DNA of 64,000 nt, from the NCBI RefSeq assembly GCF_034119425.1, contig NZ_JAWUEL010000008.1, positions 20,951 to 84,950 of the forward strand, given 5' to 3'. Numbering within the stretch: the stretch's first letter is position 1; every line of letters begins with the position of its first letter. A model generated the notes under the pieces. The model was not told the origin of the DNA. It did not search any database and worked only from the letters and a program-made list of their open reading frames with translations. The stretch comes from Actinotignum schaalii_C (GTDB taxonomy: Bacteria; Actinomycetota; Actinomycetes; Actinomycetales; Actinomycetaceae). Made by a program: the position numbers and the translations under genes. Positions 23,220 through 31,336 of this stretch are shown piece by piece.

Positions 23220-25000
23220 AGGTCTTCTCCCGAGTGGATTTGGTAGGGAACTTGCACCAGCATGAGGCGCGAGTCATAGGACAGGTCAGCGAAAAGTGGG
23301 GGTACGGATCGGCGCAGGTACACCCGATGCCACAGGGTCGTGGATACCACTTTCGGCGCGATAACCAGCACAATATCCTGCGGGTGGGTGTCGAGGAGGA
23401 AACGAATGTAGTCCACGAGCGGCCCGCGCGCCCCGCTCGTGGGACTACCCAGCACGGTCAGGCCCACCGGCAATTGGGATTGGCTCCAGGCGGCGCGCAG
23501 CGCGGCGGTACGGCTTTCGCTCAGGTCCACGGTGAGCGCGGTCAAGGTGGAGGGCCGCAAGGCCCGCGCGTAGGTAACCGCCCGCAAAGTCGGCAAATTG
23601 AGTTCTTGAACCAATACCACCGCGTGGGTACGGACCGGAAGTCTCCGCCCCGCTCCTACATCCAAGGGTTTGAGGTGGGCGCTCATCTTTCCGCGCCCGC
23701 GCTGGGCGATGAGCATCCCCGCGGTGGGCACCGCCACCGCCGCGAGCGACGTGAGGGTCCAGGCAGGTTGCATGGCCACCGTGACGAGGAGGACAACGAA
23801 TCCCGCCAGCGCGAAGAAAGCGAAACCCCAGCGCGAGGCATGCGCAGCCCGGCGTTCCTCCCGCCGCTCCGAAGTTTTAAGGATCTGCCCACCGCGCAGG
23901 GAGAGCGCCGCGCAATGCAGCGTAAATATAAGGAAACATACAAAGACAAGGGCGACGACACCGGCGTGCGTCGTCGACAAAAATACCCCGAGAGCGCCAG
24001 CGAGAACCGCAACCAGCAGCACAACACCGCTGCGGGCCCGGAAAGCTTCCGGGGCGGCGAGGCGAGCGGGCAGGGCGCCGTCGAATGCAAGTTCCCGCAA
24101 CAGCCGCGGGAGGCGCTCGTAAACCACGAAAACGCAGACTAACCCGAGGAAGCCGAAGGCAATGGCGGTGACAATACGACCGGTACTTCCCCAAAACGCC
24201 GTACCCATAACGATACTGGGTAGGCCCACCGGGACCGTGAGGATATCCAAGCGCATTTCCAGATAGAACGTGCCCGAAAGCACCACCGCGGCAACACCGG
24301 CAATGGTGCTCAGGGCGCGCGGCCCTAAGAAACGTTCGCGCCCGGTACCGATGCGCCCACCAACCAGCAGGACCACCGCGGCCAGGAAGCATATAATGAC
24401 AAAAGTATTTCCGAGCGGGTGGATAGCTTGGGAACCGGGTAGTTCTTCGGCGCGGTTGGTGATGAGGTCCGCGAGGGAGACGGTGCCGCGGGCTTCGCGC
24501 ACCAGCCCGGTGACAAGGGTTGCGATAATCACCCCGCTCGCCGCGAGCACGGCGAGCAAGGCGCCCGCCAGCGGTAAACGCCAATGCAGCAGCGCGGGCA
24601 GGGCGCAGACCACGACCAGCGGGATCTGAATGAGACGCCCGTCCACTGCCAACGGGGTGAGCGCATTCACCGCCATACCTACCAGGCCAGCGGCCAGGAC
24701 CAGGAGCAGCGCGAAAGCCGCGAAACGTGCGGCAGCGGCAACCGTCCCGAAAGCTGGTGAGATATAGCGTGAAACGACCTGGTGCGCGGCTTTGCCTGGC
24801 ACCACGCGAGAAGCCGCGATGGTGGCCGCCACCACGAGCGCAAGCACCGCGGCCCCCGCCAGCGCCATGGCGCCCACGAGGGTGGGGTTCGCGAATGGTG
24901 CCCCGCGTTGAATACTGCGTGGGAGCAACACCACCGCCAGGCAGACGCAGGTAGCCGCGCCCACGTACTGGGACATCCCCAGGAACGATAATTTTCTCAT
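23216..25000 (-). CDS. APC-family amino acid permease
   Basis: Polytopic membrane transporter, 594 aa, with about 12 hydrophobic segments in the first 430 residues and a cytoplasmic C-terminal domain of roughly 130 residues ('VLVQELNLPTLRAVTYARALRPSTLTALTVDL' region). Paralogues at this conserved site, next to the TRAM methyltransferase and two TrkA genes, are annotated as amino acid permeases; the substrate is unknown. I start at ATG 25000 ('MRKLSFLG'), as the longer ORF (25111) adds 37 residues that run into the trkA gene. It diverges from trkA across only 39 nt, so the promoters must be compact. Confidence 0.88.
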   Translation of the reverse strand: MRKLSFLGMSQYVGAATCVCLAVVLLPRSIQRGAPFANPTLVGAMALAGAAVLALVVAATIAASRVVPGKAAHQVVSRYISPAFGTVAAAARFAAFALLLVLAAGLVGMAVNALTPLAVDGRLIQIPLVVVCALPALLHWRLPLAGALLAVLAASGVIIATLVTGLVREARGTVSLADLITNRAEELPGSQAIHPLGNTFVIICFLAAVVLLVGGRIGTGRERFLGPRALSTIAGVAAVVLSGTFYLEMRLDILTVPVGLPSIVMGTAFWGSTGRIVTAIAFGFLGLVCVFVVYERLPRLLRELAFDGALPARLAAPEAFRARSGVVLLVAVLAGALGVFLSTTHAGVVALVFVCFLIFTLHCAALSLRGGQILKTSERREERRAAHASRWGFAFFALAGFVVLLVTVAMQPAWTLTSLAAVAVPTAGMLIAQRGRGKMSAHLKPLDVGAGRRLPVRTHAVVLVQELNLPTLRAVTYARALRPSTLTALTVDLSESRTAALRAAWSQSQLPVGLTVLGSPTSGARGPLVDYIRFLLDTHPQDIVLVIAPKVVSTTLWHRVYLRRSVPPLFADLSYDSRLMLVQVPYQIHSGEDL

Positions 25001-25039
25001 CACTAGGATACGGTACCCGCTTTGCGGTAGCGTAATGTA

Positions 25040-25702
25040 GTGCACTTCGTAATTATGGGATGCGGGCGCGTGGGTGCCGCGCTGGCGCTCTCGCTTTCCG
25101 CCATTGGCCATTCGGTGGCCATTATCGACCAGGACGCTGAAGCTTTCCGCAAGCTCCCCGAAGATTTCCCGGGGCAGCAGATCACCGGCGTGGGTTTTGA
25201 TCGCGATGTTTTAGCGCGCGCGAATATCGACGACGCCGCCGGCTTCGCCGCCGTATCCTCGGGCGATAATTCGAATATCATCGCAGCCCGGGTGGCGCGC
25301 GAAACTTTTGGCTTGACCAATGTGGTGGCTCGTGTCTACGATCCCACCCGCGCGATTATCTACGAACGGCTCGGAATTGCCACGGTGGCCCCGGTGCGCT
25401 GGACGGCGGACCGGGTGCTGCGCGAACTCATTCCGCTGGGACCCCACCACGAATTCCGCGATCCCCTCGCCCGGATTTCCCTGATTGAAGTTGCGGTGGA
25501 TCGCCGCTGGTTCGGGCGCACCGTGGCGGATGTGGAAGACGAAACCGGGGCGCGGGTCGCCTATATTATCCGTAGCCTGGCCGGGCTCCTCCCCCACAGT
25601 GACACCGTTATTCAGGACGGGGATACTCTCAAAGTGCTCGTGGCTTCCGCGGACGCCTCCGGCGTACAACATATGCTGCTCAAATCGGAAGGTGCGCAGT
25701 GA
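25040..25702 (+). CDS. TrkA-type potassium uptake regulatory subunit, first copy
   Basis: Peripheral NAD(H)/nucleotide-binding subunit that gates a Trk/Ktr-type potassium channel. The 220-aa protein has an RCK_N domain ('VIMGCGRVGAALALSLS' Rossmann motif, 'IIDQDAEAF') and an RCK_C domain from about residue 140. It starts with GTG and ends with a 4-nt overlap (GTGA) with the second trkA, as in mycobacterial ceoB-ceoC. No ribosome site precedes the GTG, which lies 39 nt from the divergent permease, so it may be leaderless. The membrane channel (trkH/G) is not in the window. Confidence 0.93.
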   Translation: MHFVIMGCGRVGAALALSLSAIGHSVAIIDQDAEAFRKLPEDFPGQQITGVGFDRDVLARANIDDAAGFAAVSSGDNSNIIAARVARETFGLTNVVARVYDPTRAIIYERLGIATVAPVRWTADRVLRELIPLGPHHEFRDPLARISLIEVAVDRRWFGRTVADVEDETGARVAYIIRSLAGLLPHSDTVIQDGDTLKVLVASADASGVQHMLLKSEGAQ

Positions 25703-26421
25703 ATATTCTCATTATTGGGGCTGGCGCCGTCGGGGTGTCGGTGGCCCGCGAACTTCTCAAATCCGAGCATTCGATCTCTATCGTGGATAAAAAGCCCTCC
25801 GCTATGCGTATTTCGAGTGCTTCGGATGCGGATTGGCATCTGGCTGACGCCTGCGAAGTTCCCGCATTACGCGAAGCGGGCGCGGCGGAGGCCGATATTA
25901 TCGTGTGCGCCACCGGGGATGACAAAGTAAATCTGGTGGTGTCTTTGCTGGCAAAAACCGAGTTCGGTATCGCCCGCACCATCGCGCGTGTCAATAACCC
26001 GCGTAATGAATGGTTGTTCACCGATGCCTGGGGTGTGGATGTCACGGTTTCCACCCCGCGCATTATGGCTTCCCTGGTGGAAGATGCGGTCTCGGATGGG
26101 TCGCTCACCCAGGTCATGCGTTTCCATCGCAGCGGGGCGAGTCTGTGGCAAGTTTCGGTATCCGCTGATGCCCCGGTGGTGGGAAGCGCCATCAGCGATA
26201 TTGAGCTGCCCTCCGGAGTCGCCATTAACGCCATTATTCGTGATGGTGTGCCACTGACCGCCGATGCCGATTTAATCGTGGATGTGGATGATCAGGTGCT
26301 CCTCATTGATGGCGGGGACGATGTGGATATGTCCGCCCTCAAGGGCTATTTCCGGCCCCGCCCGGCCCCCGCTCAAGATGCGGAAGGAGAGGCCGCCGTA
26401 GATTCGGAAGGCTCCAGGTAG
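25699..26421 (+). CDS. TrkA-type potassium uptake regulatory subunit, second copy
   Basis: Second RCK subunit, 240 aa, with 'ILIIGAGAVGVSVARELL' and 'IVDKKPSAM' in RCK_N and an RCK_C domain near residues 145-225. A Pro/Ala/Glu-rich tail follows. It is probably translated together with the first trkA. Its last 49 nt overlap the end of the DUF3159 gene on the other strand; that part encodes the disordered tail, so the overlap costs little. Confidence 0.93.
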   Translation: MNILIIGAGAVGVSVARELLKSEHSISIVDKKPSAMRISSASDADWHLADACEVPALREAGAAEADIIVCATGDDKVNLVVSLLAKTEFGIARTIARVNNPRNEWLFTDAWGVDVTVSTPRIMASLVEDAVSDGSLTQVMRFHRSGASLWQVSVSADAPVVGSAISDIELPSGVAINAIIRDGVPLTADADLIVDVDDQVLLIDGGDDVDMSALKGYFRPRPAPAQDAEGEAAVDSEGSR

Positions 26422-27071
26422 GTCCTGGCCGGGGGCAGGCCACGCACCAGTAGCCAGGTGGCCCAGAGGATAAGGCAGAAAAGCACCGGGCCGGCAATAA
26501 TTTTGATAACGCCCAGCGCTGCGGTATTGCCGCTGATAAAGAAGGGCAGTTGTACGACGACGCGGCCGGCGAACATGGCGAGCCACAGCCATGTAATGCG
26601 GGTATAGCGCCGGTAGGTGAGCCGAGCGGCCGGGTGGGTGGCGTTGCGCCACGAGGCAATATCCCCGCGCAGCATCCCGATAATATATCCCATGATGGGC
26701 CGGCGGATGAGAAGGGAAATAGTCACTCCTACCGCGTAAGCGGCATTGGTGAGGAAACCGGGAAGGAAATAGGTTTCCGCGCGTCCGGAGCGCCAGGCGA
26801 AAAAGGCCGAGATTCCAACCACAAAAAGCCCGCCGAGGGCCGGCATCACGTCGATCCGCTGGATGAGCCGCACCACGATAGCCAGAACGGCCATGCCCAG
26901 AGGAACGAGGACCGCCAGGGGAATATTGCGGGTAGCTAAATAAATAATCACAAAAACAAGGGCGGGAACATTAGCTTCGATAACGCCGCGCACCCCGCCT
27001 ATTGCTTTCCAAGCGTCGAATTCTTCCCCGAGAACCGCGCGCAGACCGCCGCCGGGTGTGGTGGTATCCAT
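26373..27071 (-). CDS. DUF3159 membrane protein
   Basis: Conserved actinobacterial membrane protein of unknown function, 232 aa, with about six hydrophobic segments. Family-like features are 'AIGGVRGVIEANVPALVFVIIYL' at the N-terminus and 'RRPIMGYIIGMLRGDIASWR' in the middle. The homologue in mycobacteria (Rv2693c) also sits between ceoC and an OB-fold gene. Here it follows the OB-fold gene by 29 nt on the same strand, and its 3' end overlaps trkA. Function not assigned. Confidence 0.9.
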   Translation of the reverse strand: MDTTTPGGGLRAVLGEEFDAWKAIGGVRGVIEANVPALVFVIIYLATRNIPLAVLVPLGMAVLAIVVRLIQRIDVMPALGGLFVVGISAFFAWRSGRAETYFLPGFLTNAAYAVGVTISLLIRRPIMGYIIGMLRGDIASWRNATHPAARLTYRRYTRITWLWLAMFAGRVVVQLPFFISGNTAALGVIKIIAGPVLFCLILWATWLLVRGLPPARTYLEPSESTAASPSAS

Positions 27072-27100
27072 GTGGCCTCCCGGCTGTTCAGGGGTGCTCG

Positions 27101-27352
27101 CTAAAGCACGATATATTCCGGGTTATATGCTACCAGCACGCCCCTGCGCCGCAATGGCACTACCCGGGCACGAATACGGTCCCCGACCCGCACGCAGTCG
27201 ATGGTGCGCCGCCCTTGGAAAATAAGGGTGAGGAGCCCCGCGGTGGTTTCCACAGCGATACGTACTTCCGGGGTATGGGCGCCACTCCCTCCGGGTGCGC
27301 CCGGGTACGTGATGGCGATAATATCCCCCGTCACCCACACCGGTGTAGCCAT
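27101..27352 (-). CDS. Small OB-fold nucleic-acid-binding protein
   Basis: An 83-aa protein that looks all-beta ('VWVTGDIIAITYPG...VRIAVETTAGLLTLIF...IRARVVPLR'), matching the short OB-fold proteins found between DUF3710 and DUF3159 genes in actinobacteria. A nucleic-acid role is inferred from the fold only. It starts 6 nt after the DUF3710 stop. Confidence 0.75.
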   Translation of the reverse strand: MATPVWVTGDIIAITYPGAPGGSGAHTPEVRIAVETTAGLLTLIFQGRRTIDCVRVGDRIRARVVPLRRRGVLVAYNPEYIVL

Positions 27353-27358
27353 GGGTAT

Positions 27359-28108
27359 CTAGTGGATCTCTTGGATTTCCGGGCCGCGCTTGGGGAGCTC
27401 GATTCCGGTATCAGGAGTTTCTGGTTCCGGCTCACCCTGCTGGGGAAGAGCGAGGGGAAGCAGTTCGCGCGGCGGGATAGCTTGAGAACCACGCACCACC
27501 ACCAGATCATCGAGGACGCGGTGGAGTACCTCGGTACCGCGCTCCGGATCTACCGCCCCGCGCCCGGTCACGGCTACCCGCAGCAGCCAGCGCGGGCCGT
27601 CAATACCGATAAAGCGCACCGGTACCCGACCGTTCTCCGCGGGCATCTGGGCCTGGATTTCCGGGCCGTATTCCCCTTCGGCTTCCTGGAAACGCCCGCC
27701 CTGGTTGGCGATGGAGGAAATCACTTCTACCCGGATATCCTCCCACAGGCTAGCGGATTTCGGTGCGGCGAATACCTGCAATTGCACCGCGGAATCCCCC
27801 ATCACGTAGACCACGCCAAGCACGACCTGACGTTCGCGATCCACGGAGAATTGCATGGTGGCATCGGGCAGAATCGGTAGTCGCAAGGCACCGCCGTCAA
27901 TAAGAGCGGGATTCTCCGGGGCCTCGGATTCATCGTAGGGGCCGCGTTCCTTCGGGCCTACAGCGCGAGCTTCAGCTCCGGCAGCGGCCTCTCCACCACT
28001 TTCCACCACGCCGGAATTTTCCGCAGCGAGGTTCTGGCCGGTTTCTTCACGTTCTTCCAGCTGCGATGCCGCGGTCGTGTTTTTCTTCCGCCGTGAGAAC
28101 CATGCCAT
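27359..28108 (-). CDS. DUF3710 protein
   Basis: Conserved actinobacterial protein of unknown function, 249 aa. A charged, disordered N-terminus of about 55 residues leads into the conserved core: 'GPYDESEAP', 'GALRLPI', then a beta-rich domain with 'VQLQVFAAPKSASLWEDIRVEV' and 'GPRWLLRVAVTGRGAVD' (cited for position). The C-terminal tail is Pro/Glu-rich. Mycobacteria have a dUTPase gene (dut) directly upstream of this family; here DUF4193 is upstream instead. Confidence 0.9.
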   Translation of the reverse strand: MAWFSRRKKNTTAASQLEEREETGQNLAAENSGVVESGGEAAAGAEARAVGPKERGPYDESEAPENPALIDGGALRLPILPDATMQFSVDRERQVVLGVVYVMGDSAVQLQVFAAPKSASLWEDIRVEVISSIANQGGRFQEAEGEYGPEIQAQMPAENGRVPVRFIGIDGPRWLLRVAVTGRGAVDPERGTEVLHRVLDDLVVVRGSQAIPPRELLPLALPQQGEPEPETPDTGIELPKRGPEIQEIH

Positions 28109-28195
28109 AGCTTTATACTCCTCGTCCCGATTCCTTCATTCCCTCTAGTCTAATGAGGGAAGTCGCACCGTGTTGAGATGCGCTGTGGTGAGATA

Positions 28196-28216
28196 CCGCG
28201 GCCCGAAGGGCCGCGG
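28196..28216. terminator. GC-rich hairpin after DUF4193
   Basis: Perfect 9-bp stem CCGCGGCCC-GAA-GGGCCGCGG, 18 nt past the DUF4193 stop on the minus strand. No T-tract follows, so intrinsic termination would be the GC-rich type. Confidence 0.6.
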
Positions 28217-28233
28217 CGTCGTCGTACTTCCGG

Positions 28234-28533
28234 TTAGCCCGCGCAATCCACGCAGACGGGCAGGCCGTCTTCCACGTGATCCAATTGGGAGCGATGGTGA
28301 ACCAGGAAACACTGTGAGCAGGTGAATTCATCATCCTGGGCGGGAATCACATTGACGGATAGCTCAACATTGGACAGGTCCGCGCCGGGAAGCTCAAAGC
28401 CTTCGGCCGCTTCGACTTCGTCCTCGTCAACCGCACCGGATTGCTGGTCCGAGCGCCGCCCGGCGAGCTGTTCGAAAGAATCCTCGCGGAGCTCCTCGTC
28501 TTGCTTACGCGGAGCATCGTAATCTGTTGCCAT
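28234..28533 (-). CDS. DUF4193 zinc-ribbon-like protein
   Basis: Short actinobacterial protein (99 aa). An acidic N-terminal half ('MATDYDAPRKQDEELREDS') is followed by a C-terminal zinc-binding pair 'CSQC' ... 'CVDC'. I start at ATG 28533, with GGAGAG 8 nt upstream; the longer ORF (28698) lacks conservation. Function is unknown. Mycobacteria have the homologue (Rv2699c) near sigA. Confidence 0.9.
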   Translation of the reverse strand: MATDYDAPRKQDEELREDSFEQLAGRRSDQQSGAVDEDEVEAAEGFELPGADLSNVELSVNVIPAQDDEFTCSQCFLVHHRSQLDHVEDGLPVCVDCAG

Positions 28534-28758
28534 AAAGTCACTCTCCAAAAGTGCCGGGGTCCATGCGGTGGATTCCGCACGAACCGGCGTCCACCCGCGA
28601 GAAACGGATCTTTCCGCCCTCGCGTATGGTCCTGACGGGTGGTACTGCGCGCTTAGTGTAACAGCACGCGCGGCACTTGGAAACACACCCGCGCCCAATA
28701 CCTGCTTTTCGGGCCCGGAGGTGGCACCCTAAGAGTGGTACCAAGAGTAAGGGAAGAG

Positions 28759-30006
28759 ATGAAAAAGCTGGAGCTGCTCGGCTTGCAACCCGACGGTCAC
28801 AACCTCACGCTCAACGATGAGGAGGGTAATCGCTATTTGCTGCCCGTCACCGATGATCTGCGTGCTGCCCTGCGCAAGGATCCCCATCCCAGCACTCCCG
28901 ATGAGGAGATCACCCCGATGGGGCCGCGTGAAATCCAAGCTCTCGTGCGTGCCGGCCGTAGCGTGGACGATATTTCCGAGATGGCCGCGCTGCCTCCCTC
29001 ACGCATCTCCGCCCTGGCGTATCCCATTATTGCCGAACGTAACTACACCGCCGCGCAGGCCCGTAACTACACTCTCGGGCGCGACGTGGGCGGTTTCACA
29101 GTTGAAGAACTCGTCACATCCCGACTTGTTGCCCGCGATGTGGATACCGCCTCGATCACCTGGGATGCGGTGCGCGAAGCGGGGCAACCCTGGGCGCTGA
29201 TCGTCCGTTTTGTATCCGCCGGGCGCGAGCACGAGGCCCGCTGGTTTATCGACACGGATCGCCATACTCTTCAGTCCCGTAATGATGAGGCCTCGTGGCT
29301 GTCGGAAACGTCGCTCACGGCCGATGCTGGCCCGTGGCGCCCGGATCACACTCCCGCGGTGGTGGCAGGAGCTGCGGATACTGTTTTTTCCGGTACGACG
29401 CCGCCCGCGGCGGTTCCCGCCGCGGTACCGACCTCCCCAGCTGCCCTCCCGAGCGCGGCGGATACTCCCCCGGCCCGGGCCTCTATTGATGAGGTGCTGG
29501 CCTCGCTTGATTCCCAGCGGGGTAAGTCACGCCCCATGCCGGATGCCGATCATGATATTGATCCCGATGAGTGGGACGGGGCGCACCGGGCTCCCGAAGA
29601 TGAGGAGGAGTTGCGGGCTCCGGCCACCATCGTTTCCCTGCCCTCGCGCGAGGGGCAGCTACCCGGTCAGCGGGCGCTGCTGGAGCCCGAGGAACTCACC
29701 CAGGCCCCGGTGCTCCGCCCGGCTTCCGTTTCAGATGAGAGCGGGGCCGCTGGCTCAGCCGCGGGCACGGTTTCTGGTGCGGGTGCTGCCTCCGATGCCG
29801 ATGGCGGACCGTCCGATGCCTCAACTGAGGCGAGCGGTGCGGCTGGCGCTGCCTCGGCTAGCGTGCCGGCTGCCGAAAAAACCGCGCCGGCAAGTGCGCC
29901 AGAGAAAACAGCGCAGGCAGGTACCGATGCACGGCGCGGGCGCAAGCGCACCGATCGGCCGACCATGCCGTCCTGGGATGAGATTGTCTTCGGTAAAAAA
30001 GACTAG
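28759..30006 (+). CDS. sepH: SepH, FtsZ-binding cell division protein (DUF3071)
   Basis: Actinobacterial division protein that binds FtsZ and promotes filament assembly. The 415-aa product has the conserved N-terminal DUF3071 part: 'MKKLELLGLQPDG', the helix-turn-helix stretch 'ALVRAGRSVDDISEMAALPPSRI', and 'GREHEARWFID' (to about residue 175). A long Ala/Pro/Ser-rich linker follows, and the short conserved C-terminal motif 'MPSWDEIVFG' ends it. Start at ATG 28759, with GGGAAGAG just upstream; 28735 would add 8 residues. It stands alone, convergent with the phosphodiesterase gene. Confidence 0.93.
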   Translation: MKKLELLGLQPDGHNLTLNDEEGNRYLLPVTDDLRAALRKDPHPSTPDEEITPMGPREIQALVRAGRSVDDISEMAALPPSRISALAYPIIAERNYTAAQARNYTLGRDVGGFTVEELVTSRLVARDVDTASITWDAVREAGQPWALIVRFVSAGREHEARWFIDTDRHTLQSRNDEASWLSETSLTADAGPWRPDHTPAVVAGAADTVFSGTTPPAAVPAAVPTSPAALPSAADTPPARASIDEVLASLDSQRGKSRPMPDADHDIDPDEWDGAHRAPEDEEELRAPATIVSLPSREGQLPGQRALLEPEELTQAPVLRPASVSDESGAAGSAAGTVSGAGAASDADGGPSDASTEASGAAGAASASVPAAEKTAPASAPEKTAQAGTDARRGRKRTDRPTMPSWDEIVFGKKD

Positions 30007-30038
30007 CTTGGGCGGGTACACCGCTACGCATTCCGGCG

Positions 30039-31259
30039 CTACTTGAGCTCCAAAAGCAAGGGAATAAGCATTTCCGTGGGAGTAAGCGAACCGTGGACCC
30101 CGCGCATAAAGGTGGCCCCCGGCTGCATGTGCCCGGTGTGGACCACGCTCAGGTGGCCACGCTGGAAAGCGAGCACATCGCCCATAGCTTCGCGTGACTG
30201 CGCGGTAACCTGCCCGAACATGCCGGTCGCGATGGCTTCTTCTTTGGTGTACACCCAGGAGCGCCCCCCCAGGTAGTCCCGCCAGCGCGCCGCCACTTTT
30301 TCCGGTTCCCGGGTGTAAAGATGAACCGCGCGTTCCTCCCCCGAATATAGATCCACGCCTTCGCTTAACACGGGCGTGGTGGCCACATCTATACGTTCGC
30401 TCGGATCAACCATGCCGTGATCTGCGGTGAGGACCAGCAGAGTATCCGGGGGGAGCAATCGGGTGAGCAGGCGGATACCGGCATCCAGATCTTCGAGCGC
30501 CATGGTCCATTCCTCACTGGTGGCTCCCCAGCGGTGCCCGCGGTGATCAACCTCCCCCCAATACAGGTAGGCGAAACGCCCACCCTCGCGCAGGAACCGG
30601 GCGGCCAGGTGGACCCGGTCATCGAGGGCCAGCCCCCCGATAGCGGTAAAGCCACGCCAGGCCGCCCGAGTCAGCCCCGAACCGATATGGTCAGGATCTT
30701 GGATGGCACCCAGCTGCGTGGCCGTGCCGGGGCGGGCGACCTCCAGGCGCTGCGCCCAGGTGGGCACCGGCTGCCATTCTTCCGGGTCAAGCCCGCTATC
30801 CTCCCAGCTAATCAGGGAAAAGTTACGGCCGGTACGCGGGGAACGCAGGGAGTAGGACAGCATCGAGGTACACCCGGGGAGCGCCCCGGTGCCCAGGGTG
30901 GTGAGCGCTGCGGCGGTGGTAGACGGTGCCGTGGAGGTGAGTGGTTCGCGCGCGGTCAAGGCACGCAGGGTGGGCGCGTGGCCGATGCGCACCGCCAGGT
31001 TTTCCGCTCCTAAGCCATCCACGAGGACGAGGCAGACCCGGCTGGCCCGCGGCAAGTCCAGCACGCTCGCCCGCTGCGTATCAGGCACGCCCTCCCCCCG
31101 CGTATGTGGCACGCTCGCCCGGCCCGCTGTGGGGCCATCCACCCGTTCCGTTTCAGCCGCCGGGTTTTCCGTTTCGGGCAGCACCCCGCAGGCGGCCAAA
31201 CATTCACCCAAGACGGCACGCAGGGAGCGCGCCCCGGGCAACACAGGAAGCTCAGTCAT
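30039..31259 (-). CDS. Alkaline phosphatase/nucleotide pyrophosphatase-type phosphodiesterase
   Basis: Member of the alkaline phosphatase superfamily (type I phosphodiesterase branch), 406 aa. Metal-site motifs are visible: 'LVLVDGLGAEN' (first Asp), 'TSTAPSTTAAALTTLGTG' (Thr nucleophile region), 'LYWGEVDHRGHRWG' and 'LLVLTADHGMVD'. No signal peptide is apparent in the chosen form, so it is probably cytosolic. I start at ATG 31259 with GAGAGG nearby; the upstream ATG at 31337 would overlap the divergent parC start. Substrate unknown. It neighbours sepH in many actinobacteria. Confidence 0.87.
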   Translation of the reverse strand: MTELPVLPGARSLRAVLGECLAACGVLPETENPAAETERVDGPTAGRASVPHTRGEGVPDTQRASVLDLPRASRVCLVLVDGLGAENLAVRIGHAPTLRALTAREPLTSTAPSTTAAALTTLGTGALPGCTSMLSYSLRSPRTGRNFSLISWEDSGLDPEEWQPVPTWAQRLEVARPGTATQLGAIQDPDHIGSGLTRAAWRGFTAIGGLALDDRVHLAARFLREGGRFAYLYWGEVDHRGHRWGATSEEWTMALEDLDAGIRLLTRLLPPDTLLVLTADHGMVDPSERIDVATTPVLSEGVDLYSGEERAVHLYTREPEKVAARWRDYLGGRSWVYTKEEAIATGMFGQVTAQSREAMGDVLAFQRGHLSVVHTGHMQPGATFMRGVHGSLTPTEMLIPLLLELK

Positions 31260-31336
31260 GCCTCTCAGTCTACTTTCCGCCCCGACACTCCTGTGCCGCC
31301 GCCCCGCGCGCGGCCAAAAAGCGGGATAATTGAGCA

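Noticed and set aside
23210..24142. 310-aa plus-strand ORF
   Set aside because: Antisense shadow of the APC permease gene.
27002..27880. 292-aa plus-strand ORF
   Set aside because: Antisense to DUF3159, the OB-fold gene and DUF3710, with no domain of its own.
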